Under the pieces are notes generated by a model, which worked only from the letters and a program-made list of their open reading frames with translations, searched no databases and was not told the origin of the DNA. Position numbers and translations under genes: made by a program. 64,000 nt of DNA from Deltaproteobacteria bacterium (GTDB lineage Bacteria; Desulfobacterota; Desulfarculia; Desulfarculales; Desulfarculaceae). The stretch's first letter is position 1. Each line of letters starts with the position of its first letter. Positions 42,327 to 50,102 of this stretch are shown here, in pieces. The stretch lies in the NCBI GenBank assembly GCA_020444165.1, contig JAHLLK010000014.1, positions 37,695 through 101,694 on the forward strand. The letters are read 5' to 3'.

Positions 42327-43150
42327 TGCGGCTGTTGGGCGTCATCTACAACGAGATGCCGTGGACGCCGTTCTTTCTGCGGCATCTCCTGGAGTACAAC
42401 TGCCCCATCGTTATCTCCGAAGGCGCTCCCCAGGTATTTCCGGAGCACCCGCGGAGCCATGACGGCACCCTGGATCTGGTGCGGGACTTCGCCGCGGCGC
42501 ACCGGGACCGGGTGACGCTGTTCGAGACCACGCCAGAATTCGACCGCCGGCACGTGGAGCAGACAATTTGGCACGAGATGCTCCGCCCGGGCGAGCTGTA
42601 CATGGGCACCGGGGCTGACAACTACCTGCACCCCGAGACCATCCGGGAAATACGGACGGTCATGGAGGACCCGGGAAACGGGCACGTCTACCAGTTCATG
42701 CCGCGGATGCTGAATTTCGTCTTCAACTTCCGGACCGTGGTGCACCGGCCCATGGCTGGGCTATGCGGATGGTGGGTGGACTGGTGGCCCTGCATCTACC
42801 GGCGGAACGAGGAATACCAGCTCAAGTTCGGCAATGAGCTGATGTTCAACGCCGAGGGCGCCTGCCTGGCCACCCCCCATATGCTGGCCCGGGGAGAGGT
42901 GTCGGAGCACGTGATGCTGCGACGGGACCTGACCATGTTCCACTACCGCGGCGTCAAGGGGGCCATGGGCCGGCGGGTGCGCTTCGGAGTAGAGGGGGAC
43001 CAGGCTTGGCGGGAGCACCCCCTGACCGCGCCCTACCTGGGGGGCTATGCCGGCCCCCACCCGAAGCTGCTGGATAAGCACCCCTTTCGCTGGGTCAAGG
43101 ATTGCCGGGAGGTGCCCCAGGAGTACTCCACAGCGGACTGGAGGTGGTGA
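42326..43150 (+). CDS. Putative glycosyltransferase
   Basis: A 274-residue protein with GTG start overlapping the preceding stop. The opening MRLLGVIYNEMPWTPFFLRH resembles the first strand and loop of GT-A glycosyltransferases (NE-x-x-x-x-FLRHxLE), and YMGTGADNYLHPETI occupies the place of the metal-binding DxD motif. No clear membrane segment. The C-terminal half (HYRGVKGAMGRR..., FRWVKDC) is unique. Between two sugar-modifying genes, a transferase role is likely, but the family cannot be fixed from sequence alone. Confidence 0.5.
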   Translation: MRLLGVIYNEMPWTPFFLRHLLEYNCPIVISEGAPQVFPEHPRSHDGTLDLVRDFAAAHRDRVTLFETTPEFDRRHVEQTIWHEMLRPGELYMGTGADNYLHPETIREIRTVMEDPGNGHVYQFMPRMLNFVFNFRTVVHRPMAGLCGWWVDWWPCIYRRNEEYQLKFGNELMFNAEGACLATPHMLARGEVSEHVMLRRDLTMFHYRGVKGAMGRRVRFGVEGDQAWREHPLTAPYLGGYAGPHPKLLDKHPFRWVKDCREVPQEYSTADWRW

Positions 43151-43383
43151 TGACGACCTATCCCACCAGGCTGGAAGCATTCTGGGCGGTCCTGACCGAA
43201 GCCAGGGAAGAATACGCGCCCGGAGCCGAATACCCACTCCTGGAAATCCATCGGGAACTCCCCGGAGAGCACCAAGAGGGGCCCGACTGCTGGTGTGACC
43301 CGCTGGTGTTCGGGGAAAAGGAGCGCTGGCTGGAATGGACCCCCGAGGAACTGGCGGAACGCATGAGGGAGAGCAAACAATGA
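43150..43383 (+). CDS. 77-residue phage protein in the sugar cassette
   Basis: MTTYPTRLEAFWAVLTEARE... is acidic and helical, with one CWC motif (CWCDPLVFGEKERW). Its ATG overlaps the preceding stop (TGATG), and its stop overlaps the next gene (ATGA). I do not recognise it; the coupling suggests it is made together with the sugar enzymes. Confidence 0.55.
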   Translation: MTTYPTRLEAFWAVLTEAREEYAPGAEYPLLEIHRELPGEHQEGPDCWCDPLVFGEKERWLEWTPEELAERMRESKQ

Positions 43384-44342
43384 GGTTCGCGCTGATCGGG
43401 GCCGCGGGGTATGTGGCGCCGCGGCACATGCAGGCCATCAAGGACATGGGCGGCGAGCTGGTGGCGGCCCTGGACCCGCATGACTCCGTGGGGGTGCTGG
43501 ACCGCTACTTCCCGGGGTGCCAGTTCTTCACCGAATTCGAGCGCTTTGACCGGCATTGCGAGATGCTGCGCCGGGAAGACCGGGGGGTGGATTACGTGAG
43601 CATCTGCTCGCCAAACTACCTCCACGACGCTCATTGCCGCTTCGCCATGCGCATCGGGGCCGCGGCCATTTGCGAAAAGCCGCTGGCCCTGCACACCCAC
43701 AACCTGCTGGGCCTGGAGGGCCTGGAGCGAGAGATGGACCCCGGGTGCCCGGAGGGTGGCCGCCATCAGGCCAGGCTGTTTTCCATCCTGCAGCTCCGCC
43801 TGCACCCCGAAATCATCGCCTTCCGGGAGCGCCTGGTGGGCGGGATGGAGCGCGGCGCTCCGCCGGTCAAGGTAAGGGTGATCTACACCGCCCCGCGGGG
43901 GGCCTGGTATTCGCATAGCTGGAAGGGCGACGGCTCCAAGAGCGGCGGGCTCATCACCAACATCGGGGTGCACCTGCTCGACCTGCTTTGCTGGTTTTTC
44001 GGATGGCCGCAGGGCTGCGTGGTGAAGACCTACACCCCCGAGCGCGTGGAGTGCCGGCTGGATGTGGTGCCGGGAGCGGCGTTTGGGCCTGGGGCCGAGG
44101 CTGAAATCATCCTGTCCACCGTCGGGCCGGCGGAGCGCTCCATCACCATCGGGGAGGAATCCCTGGAGTTCTCCAACGGGATTACCGACCTGCATACCCT
44201 GAGTTACGCGGAGATCCTGGCCGGCCGGGGGTTCGGAGTGCGGGAGGCCCTGCCGGCAATCGAGGCCTGCGAGATGATCCGCGAGGCCGGGAAGCGGCCG
44301 GGGAAGACCGTTGACTACCATTTCTTGGGGGAGGGCACCTGA
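43380..44342 (+). CDS. wbpB: UDP-sugar 3-dehydrogenase, WbpB/WlbA-like (Gfo/Idh/MocA)
   Basis: A 320-residue oxidoreductase strikingly like WbpB/WlbA, the UDP-N-acetyl-glucosaminuronate 3-dehydrogenase of O-antigen synthesis. It has a Rossmann loop FALIGAAGYVAPRHM (3-17), DSVGVLD, QFFTEFE, DYVSICSPNYLH (71-82), CEKPL (98-102, catalytic Lys100), GGLITNIGVHLLD with the catalytic His, and RSITIGEESLEFSNG...DLHTLSYAEILAGRG. It would oxidise C3 of a UDP-uronic sugar using NAD. Downstream steps need an aminotransferase (WbpE), not found in the window, and an acetyltransferase, perhaps the gene at 41622. The start was set at 43380 by the ATGA overlap. Confidence 0.85.
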   Translation: MRFALIGAAGYVAPRHMQAIKDMGGELVAALDPHDSVGVLDRYFPGCQFFTEFERFDRHCEMLRREDRGVDYVSICSPNYLHDAHCRFAMRIGAAAICEKPLALHTHNLLGLEGLEREMDPGCPEGGRHQARLFSILQLRLHPEIIAFRERLVGGMERGAPPVKVRVIYTAPRGAWYSHSWKGDGSKSGGLITNIGVHLLDLLCWFFGWPQGCVVKTYTPERVECRLDVVPGAAFGPGAEAEIILSTVGPAERSITIGEESLEFSNGITDLHTLSYAEILAGRGFGVREALPAIEACEMIREAGKRPGKTVDYHFLGEGT

Positions 44343-44518
44343 TGGCCGGAGTTGAGGGAGTGGTTTGGAGCCCCAGGACCAAGGCCACCTGCCCGCAATG
44401 CGGGAAAGCCGAGGTATCTCCCTATAAGACCTGGCCCTGGGCGGGCAAAAACCGGGTTCGTTATCACAAGTGCCCGAATTGCCAGTGTCTTTTCAAGTCT
44501 ATCGAGGAAGATTCCTAA
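44342..44518 (+). CDS. Zinc-ribbon small protein
   Basis: A 58-residue protein with ATG at 44342 overlapping the dehydrogenase stop (TGATG). Two CxxC pairs, CPQC (17-20) and CPNC (44-47), plus a further Cys49 form a zinc-ribbon. Phage proteins of this type act as transcription or translation activators (Ogr, Mu Com), but no specific match is claimed. It is the last gene before an intergenic gap with a palindrome, so a regulatory role on the head genes is possible. Confidence 0.65.
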   Translation: MAGVEGVVWSPRTKATCPQCGKAEVSPYKTWPWAGKNRVRYHKCPNCQCLFKSIEEDS

Positions 44519-44525
44519 CCGCCTT

Positions 44526-44543
44526 ATTACCACCAGTGGTAAT
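44526..44543. promoter_or_regulatory. Perfect operator-like palindrome before the scaffold gene
   Basis: ATTACCACCAGTGGTAAT has 8-bp perfect arms around CA. It lies in the 124-base gap between the sugar cassette and the scaffold gene; a second palindrome CGGAGGCCTCCG is at about 44610-44621. Either may mark a regulated start of the head-gene transcript. Confidence 0.45.
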
Positions 44544-44642
44544 CGCGTCGAAATAATCAATGTCTAGCAGTGATATAACCTTGGCAGCACTTCAATTTTT
44601 GCCGGGGGCCGGAGGCCTCCGCCTGCAAGACCGGAGGTCTGC

Positions 44643-45482
44643 ATGAAGTTTCAGGTTGATCGGGCTGCCTGGGAGGCGATGCCCGTAGAGCTGCAGAAGC
44701 TCTACACCGAAAAGGACGGGGTTTTCACTCTCCAGCTCGAAGGCGAGATCCCCGGCATGGTCCCCAAGGCCAAGCTTGACGAATTCCGCGAGAACAACAT
44801 CCGCCTGGCCAAGGAGAAGGACGACCTGGCCGGCAAGGCCAAGGCGCTGGAAGACCTGGGCGACCTGGAAGAGGTCAAAGCGGCCATGAGGGCGGCCCGG
44901 GAGGCCAAGGACAAGAAGCTCCTGGACGCTGGCAAGGTGGATGAACTCATCCAGGAGAAGACCGCGGCCCTGGTGCGCGAGCATGAGGCCGAGGTGGCCA
45001 GCCTCAAGGCCAACTCCGAGGCCATGACCGCCCAGGTGGCGACCTTGCAGGACCGGCTGACCAAGGAGGTCATCGACAAGGCCGTGCTGGACGCCCTGAT
45101 GCAGCAGGTGGAGAAGGTGCCGGCCTCGGCCGCCAAGCTGCTGCGCATCGAGGCCCGCCAGGTGCTCTTCCTGGACGATGCCGGGGAGATCATCGCCAAG
45201 GAGCCGGACGGCTCCACCAAGTATGCGTACGACAAGGACGGCAAAAAGGCCTATGGGCCAGAGCAGTTCGCGGCCGATTTCGTGGCCACCTACGCCCAGG
45301 ACTACTGGCCTTCCAAGGGGGGCGGGGCTCCCAAGAACAACCAAGGCGGCGGGGCCGCCGGCAAGAATCCCTGGAAACCCGGGGAGGACTACAACCTGAC
45401 CGAACAGGGCCGGCTGATCCGCACCGAGCCCGAGCGGGCCGCCAAGCTCGCCCGGGAGGCCGGAGTGGAGCCCACCTGGTAG
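44643..45482 (+). CDS. Phage scaffold protein
   Basis: A 279-residue acidic, largely coiled-coil protein (about 40-145: AKLDEFRENNIRLAKEKDDL, AAMRAAREAKDKKLLDAGKV) directly before the coat gene, as for gp20/SPP1 gp11-like scaffolds. The C-terminal part has a small YAYDKDGKKAYG region and a Gly/Asn-rich linker. It would organise coat subunits and leave before packaging. No protease signature is seen in it. GGAGG precedes the ATG. Confidence 0.75.
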   Translation: MKFQVDRAAWEAMPVELQKLYTEKDGVFTLQLEGEIPGMVPKAKLDEFRENNIRLAKEKDDLAGKAKALEDLGDLEEVKAAMRAAREAKDKKLLDAGKVDELIQEKTAALVREHEAEVASLKANSEAMTAQVATLQDRLTKEVIDKAVLDALMQQVEKVPASAAKLLRIEARQVLFLDDAGEIIAKEPDGSTKYAYDKDGKKAYGPEQFAADFVATYAQDYWPSKGGGAPKNNQGGGAAGKNPWKPGEDYNLTEQGRLIRTEPERAAKLAREAGVEPTW

Positions 45483-45506
45483 GTCGTTTTCTAGGGAGAT
45501 CGACCC

Positions 45507-46460
45507 ATGCCCAAGACGCTCATTTCCGACGTCATCGTCCCCGAGGTTTTCGCCCCGTACGTCATCAACCGCACGGCCGAGCTTTCCGCCCTCTATGCGA
45601 GCGGCGTCATCGCCACCGTGCCCAACCTGAACCTGCTGGGCATGCTGGGCGGCCAGACCGTCAACCTGCCTTTCTGGTCTGATCTCGACGGAGACGATGA
45701 GGTGCTGAGCGACAGCACCTCCTTGAGCCCGTCCAAGATCGCGGCCAAGCAGGATGTCGCGGTCTTGAACGCCCGCGGCAAGGCCTGGGCGGTGAACGAC
45801 CTGGCCAAGAAGCTGTCCGGTGACGATCCCCTGCGGGCAATCGGCGACCTGACTGCCGCCTGGTGGGCGCGGAAGATGCAAGCCACGCTGATCAAGGTCT
45901 TGACCGGCGCCTTCGCGGGCTCCGGCATGACCAACAAGGTGCACGACATCTCGTCCCTGACCGCGAGCCTGCGGGTGATCGACGCCTCCACCACCTTGGA
46001 CGCCCTCCAGTTGATGGGCGACGCCAAGGATCTGTTGACCGCCATCGGCATGCACTCCGCCACTGAGACCAAGCTCAAGAAAAACGACCTGATCGACTAC
46101 GTGATGGAGTCCGAGCAGAACACACGCGTGCCCTACTTCCTGGGCAAGCGCGTGGTGGTCGATGACAACTGCCCGGTGGCCGCCGGGGTCTATACCACCT
46201 ACCTGTTCGGGGCCGGGGCCATCGGTTATGGCGAGGGGAGCCCGCCGGTGCCGGCGGAGACCGACCGCGACTCCCTGGCCGGCGACGACATGCTGGTGAG
46301 CCGGCGGCACTTCATCCTGCACCCCCGGGGCGTCAAGTGGATCGGCACCGCGGCCGGCGCCACCCCCACCAACACCGAGCTGGGCACCGGCACCAACTGG
46401 GAACGGGTCTACGACGACAAGCAGATCCGGGTGGTGGTGTTCAAGCACAAGCTCGCCTAG
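45507..46460 (+). CDS. Major capsid (coat) protein
   Basis: A 317-residue HK97-fold-type coat of the P22-like/DUF-coat class: SDVIVPEVFAPYVINRTAEL, GGQTVNLPFWSDLDGDDEVL, DLAKKLSGDDPLRAIGDLTA, and the end HPRGVKWIG...WERVYDDKQIRVVVFKHKLA. Position after the scaffold and strong AGGGAG before the ATG fit the most highly made virion protein. No N-terminal cleavage region is seen. It may be a target of the glycosyltransferase gene that lies one small gene downstream. Confidence 0.85.
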   Translation: MPKTLISDVIVPEVFAPYVINRTAELSALYASGVIATVPNLNLLGMLGGQTVNLPFWSDLDGDDEVLSDSTSLSPSKIAAKQDVAVLNARGKAWAVNDLAKKLSGDDPLRAIGDLTAAWWARKMQATLIKVLTGAFAGSGMTNKVHDISSLTASLRVIDASTTLDALQLMGDAKDLLTAIGMHSATETKLKKNDLIDYVMESEQNTRVPYFLGKRVVVDDNCPVAAGVYTTYLFGAGAIGYGEGSPPVPAETDRDSLAGDDMLVSRRHFILHPRGVKWIGTAAGATPTNTELGTGTNWERVYDDKQIRVVVFKHKLA

Positions 46461-46470
46461 CTTCTCCCCG

Positions 46471-46497
46471 CGGCGGGGCGGGCCCCCTGCCCCGCCG
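46471..46497 (+). terminator. GC hairpin after the coat gene
   Basis: CGGCGGGG (46471-46478) pairs with CCCCGCCG (46490-46497), ten bases after the coat stop. No T-run. It would act as a partial terminator or mRNA stabiliser, keeping coat mRNA higher than downstream messages. Confidence 0.5.
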
Positions 46498-46518
46498 CCC
46501 AGACCACAAGGAGAGACC

Positions 46519-46809
46519 ATGGGACTCGCGGCGTTCAACCGGCACCGCAGGCTCGAAGCCGCCAAGCGGGCGGCAGCCGAAGCCGCGGCCAAGGCGCAGG
46601 CCCAGGCCGCCCCAGCGAAGGAACTGCCGAAGACCCTGAAGAACCAGGCCCCCGAGACGCCCCTGGGCGAGTTGACCGTGCGCCAGCTCCGGGACGTGGC
46701 CAAGGTGAACGACGTAAACATCCCGGCGGGCATCACCCGCAAGGAAGAGCTGGTGGCTTTCCTGGAGGAGGCCCGGGCGGCCCGAGCTGGCGAGGAGGCC
46801 GCATCTTGA
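46519..46809 (+). CDS. SAP/Rho-N-like small protein
   Basis: A 96-residue protein. An alanine/lysine-rich helix (1-40) is followed by LTVRQLRDVAKVNDVNIPAG and ELVAFLEE, a SAP/Rho-N-type helix-hairpin often placed after phage coat genes. It may bind nucleic acid or the coat. AAGGAGAG precedes its ATG; its stop overlaps the TTG of the glycosyltransferase. Confidence 0.65.
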   Translation: MGLAAFNRHRRLEAAKRAAAEAAAKAQAQAAPAKELPKTLKNQAPETPLGELTVRQLRDVAKVNDVNIPAGITRKEELVAFLEEARAARAGEEAAS

Positions 46810-48038
46810 GCCGGGGGGGCAAGAAGGTGACCATCTCCGCCTGCATGATGGTCAAGGACGGAGGGGATCTTTTCGCCCGGGCTCTGACCTCGCTGCGGGG
46901 CGTGGTTGACGAACTGGTGCTCGTGAACACCGACGAGTCCCCGGAGACCCCGGACACCGAGGCCGCCCGGGCGGTCATGAAATGCCCGGTGACCATCCTG
47001 CATCGGCCCTGGCAGCGGGATTTCAGCCTGCACCGAAATCAATCCCTGGAGGCAGCGACCGGCGACTGGCTGTTGCTCCTGGACGCCGATGAAGAGCTGG
47101 TACTCCCCGGGGAGCATGGCCCGCAGTTGCTCCGCAAGAAGCTGGGCAAGCTGGGACCCGAGTACGATGCGGTGGGTTGCGCGGTGGAGGACTACCGCGG
47201 CGGCGTCTGCAAGGCCGTCATGACCTCAGTGCGGTTGTTCAGGCGCGGGCGGGTCCATTTCGTAGGCCGGGTTCACAACGAGGCCGTATTTGAGGGCCGC
47301 TCCCAGCTTGTGACCGACATGTCCGTGCGCCACTTCGGCTACGACCTGGCCTCGGACAAGATGGCGGCCAAGTTCGAGCGCACCCACGGATTGCTCCTGG
47401 AGGAGTTGGCCGAGAACCCCGACAGCGCCCGCCCCCTGTTTTTCCTCATGCAGATTTGCGGCGAGCATGGCCGAGACCAGGAGGCCATCGCCTGGGGCGA
47501 GAAGTACTTGGCGCGCCGGGATGAACTGGGGCCGGACTTCCAGCAGACCATCTACTACAGCCTGGCCAGTTTCCTGCGGAAAAACGGCCAAGGGGAACGG
47601 GCCCTGGCGGTGATCCGCATGGGCCTGCACGACAACCCCCTGAACATCGACCTGGCTTACCTGATGAGCGAGTACGGCGTGGAGACCAAGCGGCCCTATC
47701 TGGTGGCCGACGGGGCCCGCCGCTATGTGGCCGGGTACCAGGCGATGCAGGCAGACCCGCGCTTGCGCGGCAACAGCTTCATTTTCAGCGACCGGCCCGA
47801 AATATACCAGATGCAGCTTTTCCGCCTGGCCACGGCGAGCCTGGCCGAAGGCCTGGGCGCCATGCAGGCGCTCATGCCGGCCATGTTGAGCAACCCCAAA
47901 ATCCGGGACGACCTGGGTAAGTTCATGGATGCCGTGGGCCTCGGCCAGGCCTTCCGGCAGATGATGGCCAGCAAGTCCAAGGTGGTGCAGATGCCTGCCC
48001 GGGAGAGGGACCCGCAACCAAAGGCGGCGGAGGCATAG
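46806..48038 (+). CDS. Family 2 glycosyltransferase with TPR-like C-terminal part
   Basis: A 410-residue enzyme with TTG start overlapping the stop of the SAP-like gene (TTGA) and GGAGG upstream. The GT2 core is clear: ISACMMVKDGGDLFARALTS, ELVLVNTDESPETPDTEA, RNQSLEAATGDWLLLLDADEE with DxD at 93-95. The C-terminal half is helical and TPR-like (ISACMM-type GT2 with tetratricopeptides is common for protein O-glycosylation). Lying between coat and connector genes, it is likely a virion protein glycosyltransferase. The donor may come from the sugar cassette at 41622-44342. Confidence 0.8.
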   Translation: MSRGGKKVTISACMMVKDGGDLFARALTSLRGVVDELVLVNTDESPETPDTEAARAVMKCPVTILHRPWQRDFSLHRNQSLEAATGDWLLLLDADEELVLPGEHGPQLLRKKLGKLGPEYDAVGCAVEDYRGGVCKAVMTSVRLFRRGRVHFVGRVHNEAVFEGRSQLVTDMSVRHFGYDLASDKMAAKFERTHGLLLEELAENPDSARPLFFLMQICGEHGRDQEAIAWGEKYLARRDELGPDFQQTIYYSLASFLRKNGQGERALAVIRMGLHDNPLNIDLAYLMSEYGVETKRPYLVADGARRYVAGYQAMQADPRLRGNSFIFSDRPEIYQMQLFRLATASLAEGLGAMQALMPAMLSNPKIRDDLGKFMDAVGLGQAFRQMMASKSKVVQMPARERDPQPKAAEA

Positions 48039-48539
48039 ATGGCCCTGATCGTCGAAGACGGCACCGGCCTGGCCACGGCCGACAGCTACAACAGCTTGGC
48101 TGAGCTGACGGCCTACCATGCCGCCCGCGGGAATGCCGACTGGGCCGCCGGGGCCGAGGCCGACCAAGAGGCCGCGGCGCGGGAAGCAGCCGCCTTCCTA
48201 GACGACGTCTGCCGCGGGTGGTGGAAGGGCGTCAAGGCCAGCGGGACCCAGGCCCTGGCCTGGCCCCGGGTGAACGTGCTGGATGAGGACGGCTATGGGG
48301 TCACTGGGCTGCCGACCGAAGTTAAGGCGGCCCATGCCGAAGCCAGCTTGCGGGCCCTGGCGGGCGACCTGACCCCGGACCTGGCCCGGGGCGGGCGGAT
48401 AAAGCGCAAGAGTATCGCCGGGGCCATTGAGACCGAGTACATGGACGACGCCCCGGCCGGAACGATCTATCCCGAGATCGCCCGCAAGCTGGCCGGACTG
48501 CTGAGGAGCGCTTTCACCGTGGAGCTGGTGCGCACGTGA
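48039..48539 (+). CDS. Head-tail connector protein (DnaT-like)
   Basis: A 166-residue protein. GTGLATADSYNSLAELTAYHAARG, the helical middle and AEASLRALAGDL match the phage family named DnaT-like, the gp6-type connector ring between portal and tail. It starts right after the glycosyltransferase stop and its own stop overlaps the next GTG. Confidence 0.75.
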   Translation: MALIVEDGTGLATADSYNSLAELTAYHAARGNADWAAGAEADQEAAAREAAAFLDDVCRGWWKGVKASGTQALAWPRVNVLDEDGYGVTGLPTEVKAAHAEASLRALAGDLTPDLARGGRIKRKSIAGAIETEYMDDAPAGTIYPEIARKLAGLLRSAFTVELVRT

Positions 48540-48850
48540 GCTACGACTACGCGCCGGACCGCGCCGATCTGGCTGCCGAGGTCCAGGAATACGGCGCGGC
48601 CATGGTGCTGAGGCGCGGGACCACCGATCACCAGATTTATGGCCTCCGGCGTCAGGTGACCGCCCGGGAGGCCGATGGCACCACGGTGAAGATCACCGAC
48701 CAGGCGGTGCTGGTGCCGGCCGAGGACCTGAGCATCGTGCCCACTACCACCGACAAGCTGGTAGACGGCGTTGCCTGGATCATCGTCAAGGTGGACCCCA
48801 TCAAGCCGGGGCCCCTGGCTTTGGCCTACACGCTCTACGTGAGGAAGTGA
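48536..48850 (+). CDS. Head-tail joining protein
   Basis: A 104-residue small beta protein (AAMVLRRGTTDHQIYGLRRQ..., VAWIIVKVDPIKPGPLALAY) in the position of the head-completion or stopper protein of long-tailed phages. GTG start overlaps the preceding stop (GTGA). The exact ring position is inferred from gene order. Confidence 0.65.
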   Translation: MSYDYAPDRADLAAEVQEYGAAMVLRRGTTDHQIYGLRRQVTAREADGTTVKITDQAVLVPAEDLSIVPTTTDKLVDGVAWIIVKVDPIKPGPLALAYTLYVRK

Positions 48851-49281
48851 TGGGCGATTTCGGCAAGGGAGTACAGGGGCAGGTGGACCGCGCCAAGGCG
48901 GCCCTGGACCTGGTGCCCCGCAAAATCGCCCTGGAGGTGTCCCGGCGGGTGATCGTGCGGACCCCGGTGGATACCGGCCGGGCTCGGGGGTCTTGGATGC
49001 CCAGTCTGGACAGTCCGGCGCGGGTTGACCCGGGGACGCTGGACAGGGGCGAGGGGGCCGCCGTGGCCCGGGCCGCGGAGACAGCCACCCGCATGGAGGG
49101 GGACACCGCCTTCTACCTGACCAGCAACCTGGATTACATGCCGGGCCTGGAAGAGGGTCACTCCAAGCAGGCCCCGGCCGGCATGGTGGGCATCACGGTG
49201 CAGGAGTTCAGCGGCATCGCCGGAATGGCGGTGCGCACCTGGCACTCCGCCGGACAGGCCGGCGGATGGTACGGAGAGTAG
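48850..49281 (+). CDS. HK97 gp10-like tail-completion protein
   Basis: A 143-residue protein: RKIALEVSRRVIVRTPVDTG followed by RARGSW is the signature of the HK97 gp10 family, and YLTSNLDYMPGLEEGHSKQAP AG follows as usual. It acts in tail-tip joining to the head. The ATG at 48850 overlaps the stop (GTGATG), with GTG 48847 as alternative. Confidence 0.8.
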   Translation: MGDFGKGVQGQVDRAKAALDLVPRKIALEVSRRVIVRTPVDTGRARGSWMPSLDSPARVDPGTLDRGEGAAVARAAETATRMEGDTAFYLTSNLDYMPGLEEGHSKQAPAGMVGITVQEFSGIAGMAVRTWHSAGQAGGWYGE

Positions 49282-49283
49282 GC

Positions 49284-49988
49284 ATGAGCGGAGTCAACGG
49301 AGCCATAGGAGCCGCGCTCAGAGCCCACCTGGAGGCCTTCGCGGCCTCGGCCCGCGAGAGCGTGGCCTCCGCCGGGATCTCCGCCGCCAGCCAGACCTTC
49401 ACCGCGGCCTCGGCCATTTTCAGCGATTTCCGCCAGGGCGACTCCATCATCGTGACCGGGTTCGCGTCTCCGGCCAACAATGGCGACTTCATCGTGACCG
49501 CGGCGACGGCGACCAGCCTGACCGTGGCCGGGGACCTGACCACCGAGGGCGCCGGGGCAACGGTGATCATCGAGGCCAGGCAGGTGCCGGAAGGCCGCAT
49601 CGCCTGGGAGAACGAGGGGTTCGACCCCAATTCGGAGGAAGACCCCTATCTGGCGGGAACCTTATGGTTGCGGCCGACCCTGCTGCCCGGGTGGCCCACC
49701 CAGGCGACCATGGGGGACGCCGGGTTCAACCGCCAGGTCGGGCTCTACCAGGTGAGCCTGTTCTGGCCCAAGTACGAGGGGACTACCGCAGCCCAGGCCT
49801 TGGCCGACGCCCTGGCGAGTTGGTTCAAGCGGGGGACCACCCTGACGAACGGAACCACCTCGGTGCATGTCACGGCGGCGGGCAGCGAGGCCGCGGGGTT
49901 TGGCACGGTGACGGAAGAGCAACAGATGGCGGCCTGGCACCACGTACCGATCAGGATTGGTTACCAGGCCATGACCATGAACACATAA
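49284..49988 (+). CDS. Tail terminator-like protein with an NNG beta module
   Basis: A 234-residue protein. Residues about 30-95 contain FRQGDSIIVTGFASPANNGDF and then VTAATATSLTV, a beta module also present twice in the tail tube protein. The rest (EEDPYLAGTLWLRPTLLPGW..., TVTEEQQMAAWHHVPIRIG) looks like the DUF4128/tail terminator family. I chose the ATG at 49284 over 49266 on spacing to the previous stop. A domain shared with the tube may decorate the tail surface. Confidence 0.65.
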   Translation: MSGVNGAIGAALRAHLEAFAASARESVASAGISAASQTFTAASAIFSDFRQGDSIIVTGFASPANNGDFIVTAATATSLTVAGDLTTEGAGATVIIEARQVPEGRIAWENEGFDPNSEEDPYLAGTLWLRPTLLPGWPTQATMGDAGFNRQVGLYQVSLFWPKYEGTTAAQALADALASWFKRGTTLTNGTTSVHVTAAGSEAAGFGTVTEEQQMAAWHHVPIRIGYQAMTMNT

Positions 49989-50102
49989 AAGCGCCCCCCG
50001 GAGGCCCAGCCGGCAAGCACGCGGTCCCCGGGAGGCTGAGGGAAAACCCAAGAGGAATTCCCGCTCCTAGCCTAGCAGGCAGGGCGGGCGAGGAGGCAAA
50101 AA

